From Nitrososphaerales archaeon (lineage in GTDB: Archaea; Thermoproteota; Nitrososphaeria; Nitrososphaerales; CADDZS01), in contig JASHXQ010000171.1 of the NCBI GenBank assembly GCA_030043455.1, positions 1 through 10,318 on the forward strand: 10,318 nt of DNA, in the 5' to 3' direction. Each line of letters opens with the position of its first letter. The stretch's first letter is position 1. Under the pieces are notes generated by a model that was not told where the DNA came from, ran no database searches, and saw only the letters and a program-made list of their open reading frames with translations. The position numbers and the translations under genes are program-made. Shown here piece after piece: positions 1-5,756 of this stretch.

Positions 1-491
1 CGCTGCCCGTCTTTGAAGCCGTCGATGTGGATCCCCTTCATGGTTCCCAGATCTCTCCGGACCTTCCTGTAAACCGGGAGATCTAGTCGCAGATTCATGG
101 TGCCGGGGAAGGGCTCGAAACCGAGCTTTGCAAGAAACTGTTTCTTGTATCCTTTCAACGAAACATAATAGGCGCCTTCTCCGAGACCAGAAAACACGCT
201 ACCGACAATTTCGATTTTTTCCAACTCTGAGCCTCCGTAAACTCTGGAGAGAACCGTGTAAAGCGCAGCTCCAGAAGAAACTCCCTTTTTGGTTAACTTC
301 ACGTAAGTCTTTCCGCTGCTTCGGATTCGCTCCACCAATCCCTCTCGCTCCATTTCTTCTAGGTGTTTGGAAGCCAGTTGCTGTGATTTACCTAGCTTCC
401 TGCCCAGTTGGGTTGTTGTGATGGAGATTGGGCGATCTTTCGCGCCTAACTCTAAAAGCTCGATGAGGGTGGGGATGTAGGAGGCTTTCAA
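1..491 (-). CDS. rbkR: HTH-fused CTP-dependent riboflavin kinase, RbkR type (3' end cut off by window edge)
   Basis: Archaeal riboflavin kinase, which makes FMN from riboflavin using CTP; the HTH-fused form (RbkR) is also known as a transcriptional regulator of riboflavin genes. The 163 visible residues begin with a winged-HTH of MarR-like look (about 1-85; core [19 protein letters not shown]) and continue into the DUF120 kinase domain, with [17 protein letters not shown] at 99-115 and the hallmark [14 protein letters not shown] at 123-136. Roughly the last quarter lies off the left edge. The start is TTG: the same frame has a TGA two codons upstream, and a strong GGAGG sits 9 nt before it. 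This TTG overlaps the TGA of the translin gene (TTGA), so the two are very probably co-transcribed and translationally coupled. No other riboflavin gene is visible, so its regulatory targets must lie elsewhere. The family call is secure; regulatory activity is inferred from the domain fusion. Confidence 0.93.
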   Translation of the reverse strand, partial: MKASYIPTLIELLELGAKDRPISITTTQLGRKLGKSQQLASKHLEEMEREGLVERIRSSGKTYVKLTKKGVSSGAALYTVLSRVYGGSELEKIEIVGSVFSGLGEGAYYVSLKGYKKQFLAKLGFEPFPGTMNLRLDLPVYRKVRRDLGTMKGIHIDGFKDGQ

Positions 492-1129
492 GCATCAGAT
501 CCTCCTGCGATAAGCTGCTGGGAAAGGCGAGCGACCGAATTCACGAGTTCCCTACGCCGTGCTTCCTCGGTAATCGTGCCCCTCGTATCCTCGATTAGAA
601 TCCGAGCCACATCCAGTTTTCTCTTGGTCCCAGAAACAACGTGGTCGTAGACTGAGAAGGGGACCAAAAGGAGATACAATTTTTCCATAACGGAAAAGAT
701 TTCCTCCGCCCTTTCGAACTCGGATCTCCGGATCGTGTCGTACACGATCCGCTTCAACTCCCCTATGGAATCGAGCAACCCCAAAATATACGAACCAAAT
801 TCCACCTCAAGTTCCTTCTGAGAGGGAAAATCTGCGTTGGTCGAAAGTGCAAGGACAACGGAGCACTCGACTAGCTCTGTCTCAGGAGACAAAATATAAC
901 GAACTAGATCCGTACCTGCGAGTTGCCTAAGTTCACCCAAATTTTCACTGGCGAGCTTCTGCAGTTTTTTTGCCTCGTCGAATTGTGAGTTGTGAATACA
1001 AATGATCGATTTCGCGGAAAGCGCGATTACCTCTCTGGATTCCTTGATAAGTCGCTCGCGACGGGCAACTATGCTATCCAGTAGTTTCTCCGATTCACCG
1101 AGAGAAACTTCGATCTCTGTTAAATCCAA
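488..1129 (-). CDS. Translin/TRAX-family protein (archaeal C3PO-like RNase)
   Basis: A 213-residue, all-helical translin-family protein, the usual length for archaeal members. Eukaryotic translin/TRAX forms the C3PO ribonuclease that removes siRNA passenger strands and trims tRNA fragments; archaeal homologues form octameric cages with RNase activity. Conserved family blocks are the ELVE stretch (E85, E88), [11 protein letters not shown] (117-127, with D120) and the C-terminal [21 protein letters not shown]85, E88 and D120 align with the acidic active-site residues of TRAX (E126, E129, D193 in human), so it is probably catalytic rather than a translin-like binding subunit. The N-terminal 65 residues are heptad-like and charged. 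The start is TTG with GGAGG 11 nt upstream; the next in-frame Met is residue 148, far too late. Its stop overlaps the TTG of rbkR. The family call is strong; the RNA substrate is unknown. Confidence 0.9.
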   Translation of the reverse strand: MDLTEIEVSLGESEKLLDSIVARRERLIKESREVIALSAKSIICIHNSQFDEAKKLQKLASENLGELRQLAGTDLVRYILSPETELVECSVVLALSTNADFPSQKELEVEFGSYILGLLDSIGELKRIVYDTIRRSEFERAEEIFSVMEKLYLLLVPFSVYDHVVSGTKRKLDVARILIEDTRGTITEEARRRELVNSVARLSQQLIAGGSDA

Positions 1130-1289
1130 TGTACTAAGCTTCCTCCATGCCGGCGAATTGTTTGTAATACTTCCCTATCAGGTCTCAAAAGTCATGAGAG
1201 CGGGAAGAGATGAATATTCAACAGTTTTATTTAATTCAATTTCGAGTTCAGTCGGCTGTCCGCAACGTTTCGCAGAAGCAGCAGAGATT
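1130..1289. promoter_or_regulatory. Divergent intergenic region between translin and the unknown gene at 1290
   Basis: 160 bp between two divergent genes. On the plus strand, ttttatttaa at 1225-1234 is a good archaeal TATA-like box, with a predicted transcript start near 1255-1260. On the minus strand GGAGGA at 1146-1141 serves as the translin Shine-Dalgarno. An ATG at 1148 opens only a 4-codon frame on the minus strand, out of frame with translin, and is not a plausible gene. The open frame upstream of 1290 on the plus strand contains the TATA-like box and is therefore unlikely to be coding. Confidence 0.45.
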
Positions 1290-1694
1290 ATGTCTACCGA
1301 CAACTTGCCCAAGTGGGTCGCAGAAGAGATTCGTAATGCGAAATTTGATTCGGGAGAGGAATGGTCCGGTTCCGGCTATATTCTGGAGATAAACAACGAA
1401 GAGAAAAAGGTGGACGTTCAGTTCTATGAGAAGCTTCCTGAAGGTAGATACATTGCGACCCTAGATCTGCCGGCTGATTTGAAGCCGGAAAGTCTGGATC
1501 TCGGAATAATCTACATGTTCAAATTCAAATCCGCAAAGGCAACACTTTCTCCCAAAGTCGTCACTTTTCTGAAAGAGAAGTACAGCGTCGCGATGGACAG
1601 CATCTACAGATTTGAGCTGGTCTCTGCCGAGAAGCTAGATGCCGAAGCCGACTCCCGACCCCCGCCCCCTGCTGAAACCGAAGACGAAGAATAA
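1290..1694 (+). CDS. Hypothetical archaeal protein with acidic, proline-containing C-terminal tail
   Basis: A 134-residue protein I do not recognise. The open frame extends back to 1002, but that part is antisense to translin and contains the probable TATA box, so ATG 1290 (MSTDNLPKWV) is chosen; no strong Shine-Dalgarno is visible. Residues about 20-115 alternate predicted beta strands (GSGYILEINN, VDVQFYE, RYIATLDLP, IYMFKFKSAK, YRFELVS), which looks like a small beta-barrel or sandwich, possibly OB-like. The last 20 residues (EKLDAEADSRPPPPAETEDEE region) are disordered and strongly acidic, reminiscent of SSB-type tails that recruit partner proteins. The downstream PD-(D/E)XK frame overlaps it in another phase, so the two are probably one operon. 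No signal peptide or membrane segment is present. A nucleic-acid-related role is only a guess from shape and neighbour. Confidence 0.72.
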   Translation: MSTDNLPKWVAEEIRNAKFDSGEEWSGSGYILEINNEEKKVDVQFYEKLPEGRYIATLDLPADLKPESLDLGIIYMFKFKSAKATLSPKVVTFLKEKYSVAMDSIYRFELVSAEKLDAEADSRPPPPAETEDEE

Positions 1695-2070
1695 AAGCAA
1701 CAAGAGTACACAGGTCGCGGCGCAGTATTTGACAAACTACACCCGCGGTCGGAGCAGGGAGTACGAGACTATGCGCTTGCTTAGGAACGACGGGTGGGTG
1801 TGCAGCCGCAGCGCAATGTCTCATGGACCAGTGGATGTTTTTGCTGCCAAAGATGGCGTCGTTAGGCTGATCCAGGTGAAAAGCGGTTCTTCCCGGATGA
1901 AAAAAGGAGAGACGGAGATCCTGCAAACGTGGGGGGATGCTTTCGATGGGATTGCTGAAATCTGGTACTTCAAGAAGAGGGGAAAGCTGCAGAAGCACGT
2001 TGTCAGGGAATTGAAGGTGGCTTCGGGAGAGCTCGCTATTACTTCTTCCGCTCGTCCGGTTCTTCCTTGA
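1639..2070 (+). CDS. PD-(D/E)XK superfamily nuclease-like protein (Hjc/restriction-endonuclease-like)
   Basis: A small nuclease-fold protein, 143 residues if started at ATG 1639. The core resembles archaeal Holliday-junction resolvase Hjc and related Mrr-like domains: RGRSREYETMRLL (36-48) supplies the N-terminal Glu helix, GPVDVFAAKDGVVRLIQVKS (63-82) supplies the metal-binding D66 and the Q79-x-K81 catalytic strand. QxK in place of ExK is common in this superfamily. A 30-residue basic, low-complexity stretch precedes the fold and overlaps the upstream gene by 56 nt. A TTG at 1729 (giving LTNYTRGRSREYE) is a good alternative start that removes this overlap; neither start has a clear Shine-Dalgarno. 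The C-terminus (about 115-143) is basic. Its 3' end overlaps a zinc-ribbon gene on the other strand by 32 nt. It likely acts on structured or damaged DNA, but true Hjc identity cannot be claimed. Confidence 0.85.
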   Translation: MPKPTPDPRPLLKPKTKNKSNKSTQVAAQYLTNYTRGRSREYETMRLLRNDGWVCSRSAMSHGPVDVFAAKDGVVRLIQVKSGSSRMKKGETEILQTWGDAFDGIAEIWYFKKRGKLQKHVVRELKVASGELAITSSARPVLP

Positions 2071-2197
2071 GCCTTTTTACGACTTCCATTTTTTCATGGC
2101 AACGCTTGCACACGGGTTCTTTTTTCTGACTGGAAAGCTCGAAGAAGAAGGGCTCCTCGTTCTTTATTTCGTCACAAAAATAGCATCGAAATTCCAA
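2039..2197 (-). CDS. Small zinc-ribbon protein (52 aa)
   Basis: A short gene read directly from the minus strand. Its 52 residues hold two paired cysteine knuckles, CYFC at 5-8 and CKRC at 30-33, spaced like a zinc ribbon (CxxC-21-CxxC), with a basic/acidic helical tail ending EEPDERKK. The frame is closed by TAA seven codons before TTG 2197, so TTG is the only sensible start. There is no Shine-Dalgarno, but a TATA-like tracttATAAc lies about 24 nt ahead, the spacing expected of a leaderless archaeal transcript. It ends inside the convergent PD-(D/E)XK gene (32-nt tail-to-tail overlap). Such mini zinc ribbons in archaea are usually of unknown function and may act as nucleic-acid-binding or protein-bridging factors. 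The reading frame and Cys pattern are seen directly; the role is unknown. Confidence 0.72.
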   Translation of the reverse strand: MEFRCYFCDEIKNEEPFFFELSSQKKEPVCKRCHEKMEVVKRLKEEPDERKK

Positions 2198-2212
2198 ATT
2201 AGGGGTGCACGG

Positions 2213-2226
2213 ATGTTATAAGATAT
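2213..2226 (-). promoter_or_regulatory. TATA-like box for the zinc-ribbon gene
   Basis: On the minus strand the sequence reads ATATCTTATAACAT, with the TTATAA core beginning about 24 nt before TTG 2197. This spacing matches an archaeal TATA box whose transcript starts at or next to the start codon, consistent with a leaderless mRNA and the lack of a Shine-Dalgarno. Confidence 0.5.
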
Positions 2227-2272
2227 GACTCTAGAATTCCCTAAAGTAATATCTTTTTCCCCGACTCGTCAA

Positions 2273-2767
2273 TTAGGCGTCCTCTTTCTTTAGACTCAAC
2301 CTGTGTTGCCTCCTCGCCTTCCCCTCAGCATATCTGCGTTTTTGATCTGAAGTCTCAGGAATGCACTGAGCTATCTGGGCAGGCTTTCCATCATCATCAA
2401 GGGCGACGAAAGTGAGGTAAGAGGAACCGGTGTGAGTTGTCTTGCCAGTTTTGAGATCCTTTGCTTCAATCCGTACCCCCACTTCCATGGACGTTTTTCC
2501 CACAAAATTCACGCTCGCTTTTAGCATCAACAAGTTGCCAATGTACACGGGCTCGTAGAAACTCATCTGATCAACGGAGGCCGTGACTACATTTTTCCGG
2601 GCGTGCAAAGCTGCGACAGAACCTGCAATCTCGTCCATCAGTTTCATGATCGTTCCACCGTAGACATTTCCTTGGATGTTGGCGTCCTGGGGCATCATCA
2701 AGTGAACGGTCTCCAGAGATGACTCCTTGATCTTTCTCGGATTCTGATCGGACGAAATTCTTGACAT
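2273..2767 (-). CDS. Acyl-CoA thioesterase, hotdog fold (YciA/ACOT type)
   Basis: A 164-residue cytosolic hotdog thioesterase that hydrolyses acyl-CoA to free acid and CoA. The hallmark stretch NIQGNVYGGTIMKLMDEIAG (residues 30-49) carries the hotdog helix with the family's catalytic Asp in LMDE, followed by VTASVDQMSFYEPVYIGNLL and the strand TSMEVGVRIEAKDLKTGKTT, which are typical of the single-domain YciA/BACH-like group. The C-terminal RRYAEGKARRQHRLSLKK tail is basic, as in many family members. Length is normal. The start is ATG 2767, directly downstream of a divergent 79-bp spacer shared with the epimerase gene. Chain-length preference cannot be read from sequence. It may recycle CoA from acyl-CoA intermediates; no fatty-acid gene lies alongside. 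Confidence 0.92.
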   Translation of the reverse strand: MSRISSDQNPRKIKESSLETVHLMMPQDANIQGNVYGGTIMKLMDEIAGSVAALHARKNVVTASVDQMSFYEPVYIGNLLMLKASVNFVGKTSMEVGVRIEAKDLKTGKTTHTGSSYLTFVALDDDGKPAQIAQCIPETSDQKRRYAEGKARRQHRLSLKKEDA

Positions 2768-2846
2768 CTAGCTGATTTCAATCGAATGCCGAGATGATTA
2801 AATCAGTTTTGATGGTGTGATCCAAGTTCGATGCAGGGTTTGAAAA
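2768..2846. promoter_or_regulatory. Divergent promoter region between thioesterase and epimerase genes
   Basis: 79 bp separating two ATG starts. An inverted repeat CTGATTT (2772-2778) / AAATCAG (2800-2806) has perfect 7-bp arms 21 bp apart. The right arm overlaps an AT-rich minus-strand box (GATTTAATC, 2796-2804) placed about 30 nt ahead of the thioesterase ATG, which is a suitable TATA position. A regulator binding the repeat could affect both genes, but the repeat is short enough to occur by chance. Confidence 0.35.
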
Positions 2847-3569
2847 ATGGTGAGTGACATTGACTATGCTGGTCTGCTCGACGGGAATTTGAGGAATCCC
2901 GTGACGGTGGAGGAGATGAAAATGATCGAAGATACCGGAGTTACAATGGGCATCTCGAGGCTCACGATGATGGAAAATGCGGGCGGCAGGATCGCTAATT
3001 TCATTTTTCAAAACCTTACACGGTTCAAGAGCAGTCATGACAGGCCTAGGGTTCTCTTCGTTGCCGGGACCGGGAATAACGGTGGTGATTCCTTTGTGGC
3101 GGCAAGACATCTCGTTTACTGGAAGGACGATTGTGATGTGTCGGTCGCCTTGATCGGAAAGGCCGAAGAAATTAGAGCAGCCGAAGCGAGGCACAACTAC
3201 GGGATTCTTGGAGAGACTTCTGAAGTGGAAATAATCACTGTAGAGTCCGAGAAAGAAATAGAGGCTTTTTCCAAACTGATAGCAGACTCTGATATCATTG
3301 TTGTGGCGATTTTTGGCACAGGTTTCAAAGGCGAACCTAGACCATTACAGGGAAGAATAATCCACATGATCAACGAAAAATCCAATGCATCCATTATTAG
3401 CGTGGATGTGCCCTCGGGGCTGGAAGCGGATTCGGGAGATTTCAAACTCGCTGTCCGATCGAACTACACGATCACTATGCACTCTCCCAAAGTCGGAATG
3501 ATGAAGACCGAGGCTGCTACAGGGCTATGTGGGTCGATCCTAATAGCGAACATTGGGATCCCGCTTTGA
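2847..3569 (+). CDS. NAD(P)H-hydrate epimerase-like protein (YjeF_N domain only)
   Basis: A 240-residue YjeF_N/NAXE-family protein. NAXE interconverts R- and S-forms of hydrated NAD(P)H so that the partner dehydratase can repair them. Seen features are NPVTVEEMKMIE (17-28, typical N-terminal entry), MENAGGRIANF (42-52), the nucleotide-binding GTGNNGGDSFVAARHL (74-89), IFGTGFKGEPRP and SVDVPSGLEADSG. The ADP-hydrate dehydratase (YjeF_C) domain that many archaea fuse behind it is absent; the gene stops at a normal epimerase-only length and a metallo-beta-lactamase gene follows. The family usually reads DA(I/L)FGTG, with a conserved Asp thought to be catalytic; here it is VAIFGTG, so that Asp is Val. 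Either activity is altered or another residue substitutes. ATG 2847 is used with a weak upstream signal. The family is certain, the activity less so. Confidence 0.88.
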   Translation: MVSDIDYAGLLDGNLRNPVTVEEMKMIEDTGVTMGISRLTMMENAGGRIANFIFQNLTRFKSSHDRPRVLFVAGTGNNGGDSFVAARHLVYWKDDCDVSVALIGKAEEIRAAEARHNYGILGETSEVEIITVESEKEIEAFSKLIADSDIIVVAIFGTGFKGEPRPLQGRIIHMINEKSNASIISVDVPSGLEADSGDFKLAVRSNYTITMHSPKVGMMKTEAATGLCGSILIANIGIPL

Positions 3570-4198
3570 GTGACAATTCTTTCCTACTGGAACAGATTCC
3601 GGTCGGCGCTTACCGGAATTTCTCCTATCTCGTTGCGGATCTCTTTACGCACGCCGCTGCGATTTTTGATCCAGCGTGGGAAATAGAGTCCTTGCTTTCG
3701 AGAATCAAAGATCGGAAATTGCAACTGGTCTACATAGTAAACACTCACGCCCACTTTGATCACATCCAGGGAAACATCGAAATCAAGCATCGCACAGGTG
3801 CGAAAATAGTCCAATACAAGTCATCCCTCGCTCTGAAAGACATCGGTGTAACAGACAGCGAAAAGATCCAGCTTTCTCCCGATATTACCCTGAAATTCCT
3901 TCACACGCCCGGCCACTCCCCCGAAAGTATGTGCATACAGGTGAATGACCTCGCACTAATCACGGGAGATACGCTATTCATCGGCGAGTGCGGTCGGACC
4001 GATTTGCCCGGCGGTGATGCAAGTGCACTCTACGACAGTTTCGAAAAATTGAGGAAACTGAATCCGTCACTGATTATTTATCCCGGGCACGATTATGGCG
4101 CTATCCCCAGCGACACCTTGGGCGATCAGCTGAAGACGAATTATACTCTAGCGAAGATGTCACGCAGCGAGTTCGTGAAGTTCATGAGCACGCCCTAA
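3566..4198 (+). CDS. Metallo-beta-lactamase-fold protein, ETHE1/persulfide dioxygenase-like (or glyoxalase II-like)
   Basis: A 210-residue MBL-fold enzyme. All metal ligands are present: THAHFDH (60-66; H61, H63, D65, H66), TPGH (H117), GDTLF (D135) and YPGH (H175). The segment GDTLFIGECGRTDLPGGD with a following Tyr and the ending YPGHDYG match the ETHE1/persulfide dioxygenase branch, which oxidises glutathione or CoA persulfide to sulfite using mononuclear iron; a glyoxalase II-like thioesterase is the alternative. An ATG at 3527 would add 13 residues that look like out-of-frame epimerase coding. TTG 3566 is preferred because it overlaps the epimerase TGA as TTGA, the same arrangement as translin/rbkR. 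It is probably coupled to the epimerase gene. Its stop overlaps the convergent queC stop by 4 nt. No rhodanese domain is attached. Confidence 0.88.
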   Translation: MSDNSFLLEQIPVGAYRNFSYLVADLFTHAAAIFDPAWEIESLLSRIKDRKLQLVYIVNTHAHFDHIQGNIEIKHRTGAKIVQYKSSLALKDIGVTDSEKIQLSPDITLKFLHTPGHSPESMCIQVNDLALITGDTLFIGECGRTDLPGGDASALYDSFEKLRKLNPSLIIYPGHDYGAIPSDTLGDQLKTNYTLAKMSRSEFVKFMSTP

Positions 4199-4836
4199 TT
4201 CAATAGAGGATCCTTCAACCCGGCTACTTGAAAGGACTCGGCTCTAAGTCTACAGGACAGGCAGTCTTGGCAGGGCTTTTGTCCCGACTTGTAACAACTC
4301 CAGGTAAGATCGAAGGGCACCTTGAGTCTCGCCCCCAAAACTAAGACTTGAGACTTGTCCATTTTTGCAAAAGGCAAAATCACTTTTCCAGTCCTGTTCC
4401 TTGTGACACGCCCAAGCGTGGCGACTCTATTGAACTGCGTAAAGAAAACTTGTCTAGAATCGGGAAAATTTCGCGTGTCGTTTTTGTTGTGACCGCCTAC
4501 GATGTAACGATCGTCGGCAATCTCGGCAAACGAAGAAGCGATTCCATAAAAGATCAAGTTTCTTGAGGGAATGTACGCGCTCTCGGCCTCCAGCAGCCCC
4601 AGGTTTTGAGTCTCCTTTTTACTGTCATCTATTTCCTTGAGGAACGCGAGGTCGACCCTCCGATTCGGGGTGTCAGAATATCTGGCAATCTCTGCGCAGG
4701 CTTGAATTTCTTTTCGACTCCGACGAAAGTAATCAAAAGTAATCGTTTCTACGTTGTAACCCCGATCAAGAGCCCAGTAAAGAGCCACGGCAGAGTCCAA
4801 CCCACCCGAAAGAAGAACCAGAGCTTTCGTAGCCAA
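4195..4836 (-). CDS. queC: 7-cyano-7-deazaguanine (preQ0) synthase QueC
   Basis: ATP-dependent enzyme that converts 7-carboxy-7-deazaguanine to preQ0, in archaea the precursor of the tRNA nucleoside archaeosine. The 213 residues open with the PP-loop SGGLDS (10-15), then TFDYFRRSRKEI (FDYGQRHxxE-like), the family signature AYIPSRNLIF (88-97), GGHNKND (114-120), and a zinc site of four cysteines C181, C189, C192 and C195 near the C-terminus. Length is normal. The start is TTG 4836; the codon just upstream in frame is TAG, so no longer start exists. An ATG slightly upstream is in another frame. No queD, queE, folE or transglycosylase gene is adjacent. It is convergent with the MBL gene (4-nt overlap of stops) and divergent from the SDR gene. 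Confidence 0.95.
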   Translation of the reverse strand: MATKALVLLSGGLDSAVALYWALDRGYNVETITFDYFRRSRKEIQACAEIARYSDTPNRRVDLAFLKEIDDSKKETQNLGLLEAESAYIPSRNLIFYGIASSFAEIADDRYIVGGHNKNDTRNFPDSRQVFFTQFNRVATLGRVTRNRTGKVILPFAKMDKSQVLVLGARLKVPFDLTWSCYKSGQKPCQDCLSCRLRAESFQVAGLKDPLLN

Positions 4837-4921
4837 CTAATTTTCCAACTTTCATTGCACGCCGTTTATGCTTTGATCGATTGTTTAGTGAGGGATTATC
4901 CTTGACCATCGAAGCCAATAT
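4837..4921. promoter_or_regulatory. Divergent intergenic region between queC and the SDR gene
   Basis: 85 bp that must hold both promoters. On the minus strand a weak AT-rich GCATAAACGG lies about 35 nt ahead of TTG 4836. On the plus strand GGATTATCC lies about 28 nt ahead of ATG 4922, where a TATA element would be expected for a leaderless start; no Shine-Dalgarno precedes ATG 4922. Neither box is strong and no clear operator repeat is visible. Confidence 0.3.
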
Positions 4922-5722
4922 ATGGAAAGATCCGAAATTCGCCTTGAATTGGAAAGTGAGAAGCTCCTAAGCGGAAAAAGGGCCGTCATCACCGGGGCAA
5001 GCAAGGGAATGGGGGCCGCGATTTCGCAAGCATTTGCTCAAAATGGTTGCAATATTTGCCTAATTTCCAGAAAGCTTGCGGACGTGGAAGCCGTCGCGAG
5101 AGATCTCGAGAAATGGGGGGTCAAAGCTTTCCCAATCCAGGGAGATGTTTCCGATGCAAATCAGACAGGTGGAGTGGCACTTCAAGCGATTCAAAAGCTC
5201 GGGGGAGTCGACATCCTCGTCTGCGCGGCCGGCTATCCCTTTGTTCCCGATCTATGGAATAAATCTCTCCACGAACTTCAGGACGAGGATTTGTTGAAGA
5301 TCTTCGACACAGATCTGTTAGGTTCGTTCAGATTTTCAAAAGCGATCATTCCGTCGATGATTCAGCAAAAAAGCGGAGTGATCATTCTTTTCTCGTCATC
5401 GCCGGCCGTTTCTGGATACAGCAAAGGCGGGGCGTACACCATCTCCAAGGCCGCGGTGAGGTCCCTCGCAAAAGAGATCGCAGCTGAATATGGGATCTAC
5501 AACATTAGGGGATACGCCTTGGCACCCGGGAACATCAAGACCGGTGCTACCTACAACAATCTCCCGCGGGATGAACAAGTTCTTCTCGCGAACGAATCCT
5601 CGATGAAACGATGGGGGGATCCGTCCGAGGTTGCGGGAGTGTGTGTGGCACTCGCTTCTGACAAAATGAGTTTCGTCACTGGCCAAACGATTGTCGTTGA
5701 TGGCGGAACCGTAATGCTCTAG
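4922..5722 (+). CDS. Short-chain dehydrogenase/reductase (SDR) oxidoreductase
   Basis: A 266-residue classical SDR. The Rossmann glycine motif TGASKGMG is at 24-31, R50 after the second strand (LISRK) suggests NADP(H) rather than NAD(H), GDVSD (74-78) is the adenine-binding Asp, CAAG (101-104) replaces NNAG, and the active site is formed by the Ser block SSS (158-160) with Y172-x3-K176 (YTISK). The C-terminal PGNIKTG and TGQTIVVDGG are typical. The helix-4 Asn of the catalytic tetrad appears as Asp (TDLLGSF). The substrate cannot be read from sequence; sugar, polyol and oxoacyl substrates are all possible. A 34-bp gap separates it from the glycerate kinase gene, so they are probably co-transcribed, favouring a sugar or sugar-acid substrate. 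A 17-residue N-terminal extension precedes the fold. Confidence 0.9.
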   Translation: MERSEIRLELESEKLLSGKRAVITGASKGMGAAISQAFAQNGCNICLISRKLADVEAVARDLEKWGVKAFPIQGDVSDANQTGGVALQAIQKLGGVDILVCAAGYPFVPDLWNKSLHELQDEDLLKIFDTDLLGSFRFSKAIIPSMIQQKSGVIILFSSSPAVSGYSKGGAYTISKAAVRSLAKEIAAEYGIYNIRGYALAPGNIKTGATYNNLPRDEQVLLANESSMKRWGDPSEVAGVCVALASDKMSFVTGQTIVVDGGTVML

Positions 5723-5756
5723 TTTTGTCAAGCTATCTCTGGAAGAACAGAACCAA

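Noticed and set aside
128..421. 97-codon open frame on the plus strand
   Set aside because: It is antisense to rbkR, whose DUF120 motifs are unmistakable; its translation shows no family pattern.
1002..1289. N-terminal extension of the gene at 1290
   Set aside because: It overlaps the translin 5' end in antisense and contains the TATA-like box; the translated extension looks non-coding.
1561..1998. 145-codon minus-strand frame opposite the unknown gene and nuclease
   Set aside because: Low-complexity, His/Pro/Arg-rich shadow of two plus-strand genes; the PD-(D/E)XK motifs lie on the plus strand.
2778..3194. 138-codon minus-strand frame opposite the epimerase gene
   Set aside because: Antisense to clear YjeF_N motifs, with no recognisable domain.
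4606..4905. 99-codon plus-strand frame opposite queC
   Set aside because: Antisense to the queC PP-loop half and the divergent promoter; no protein-like composition.
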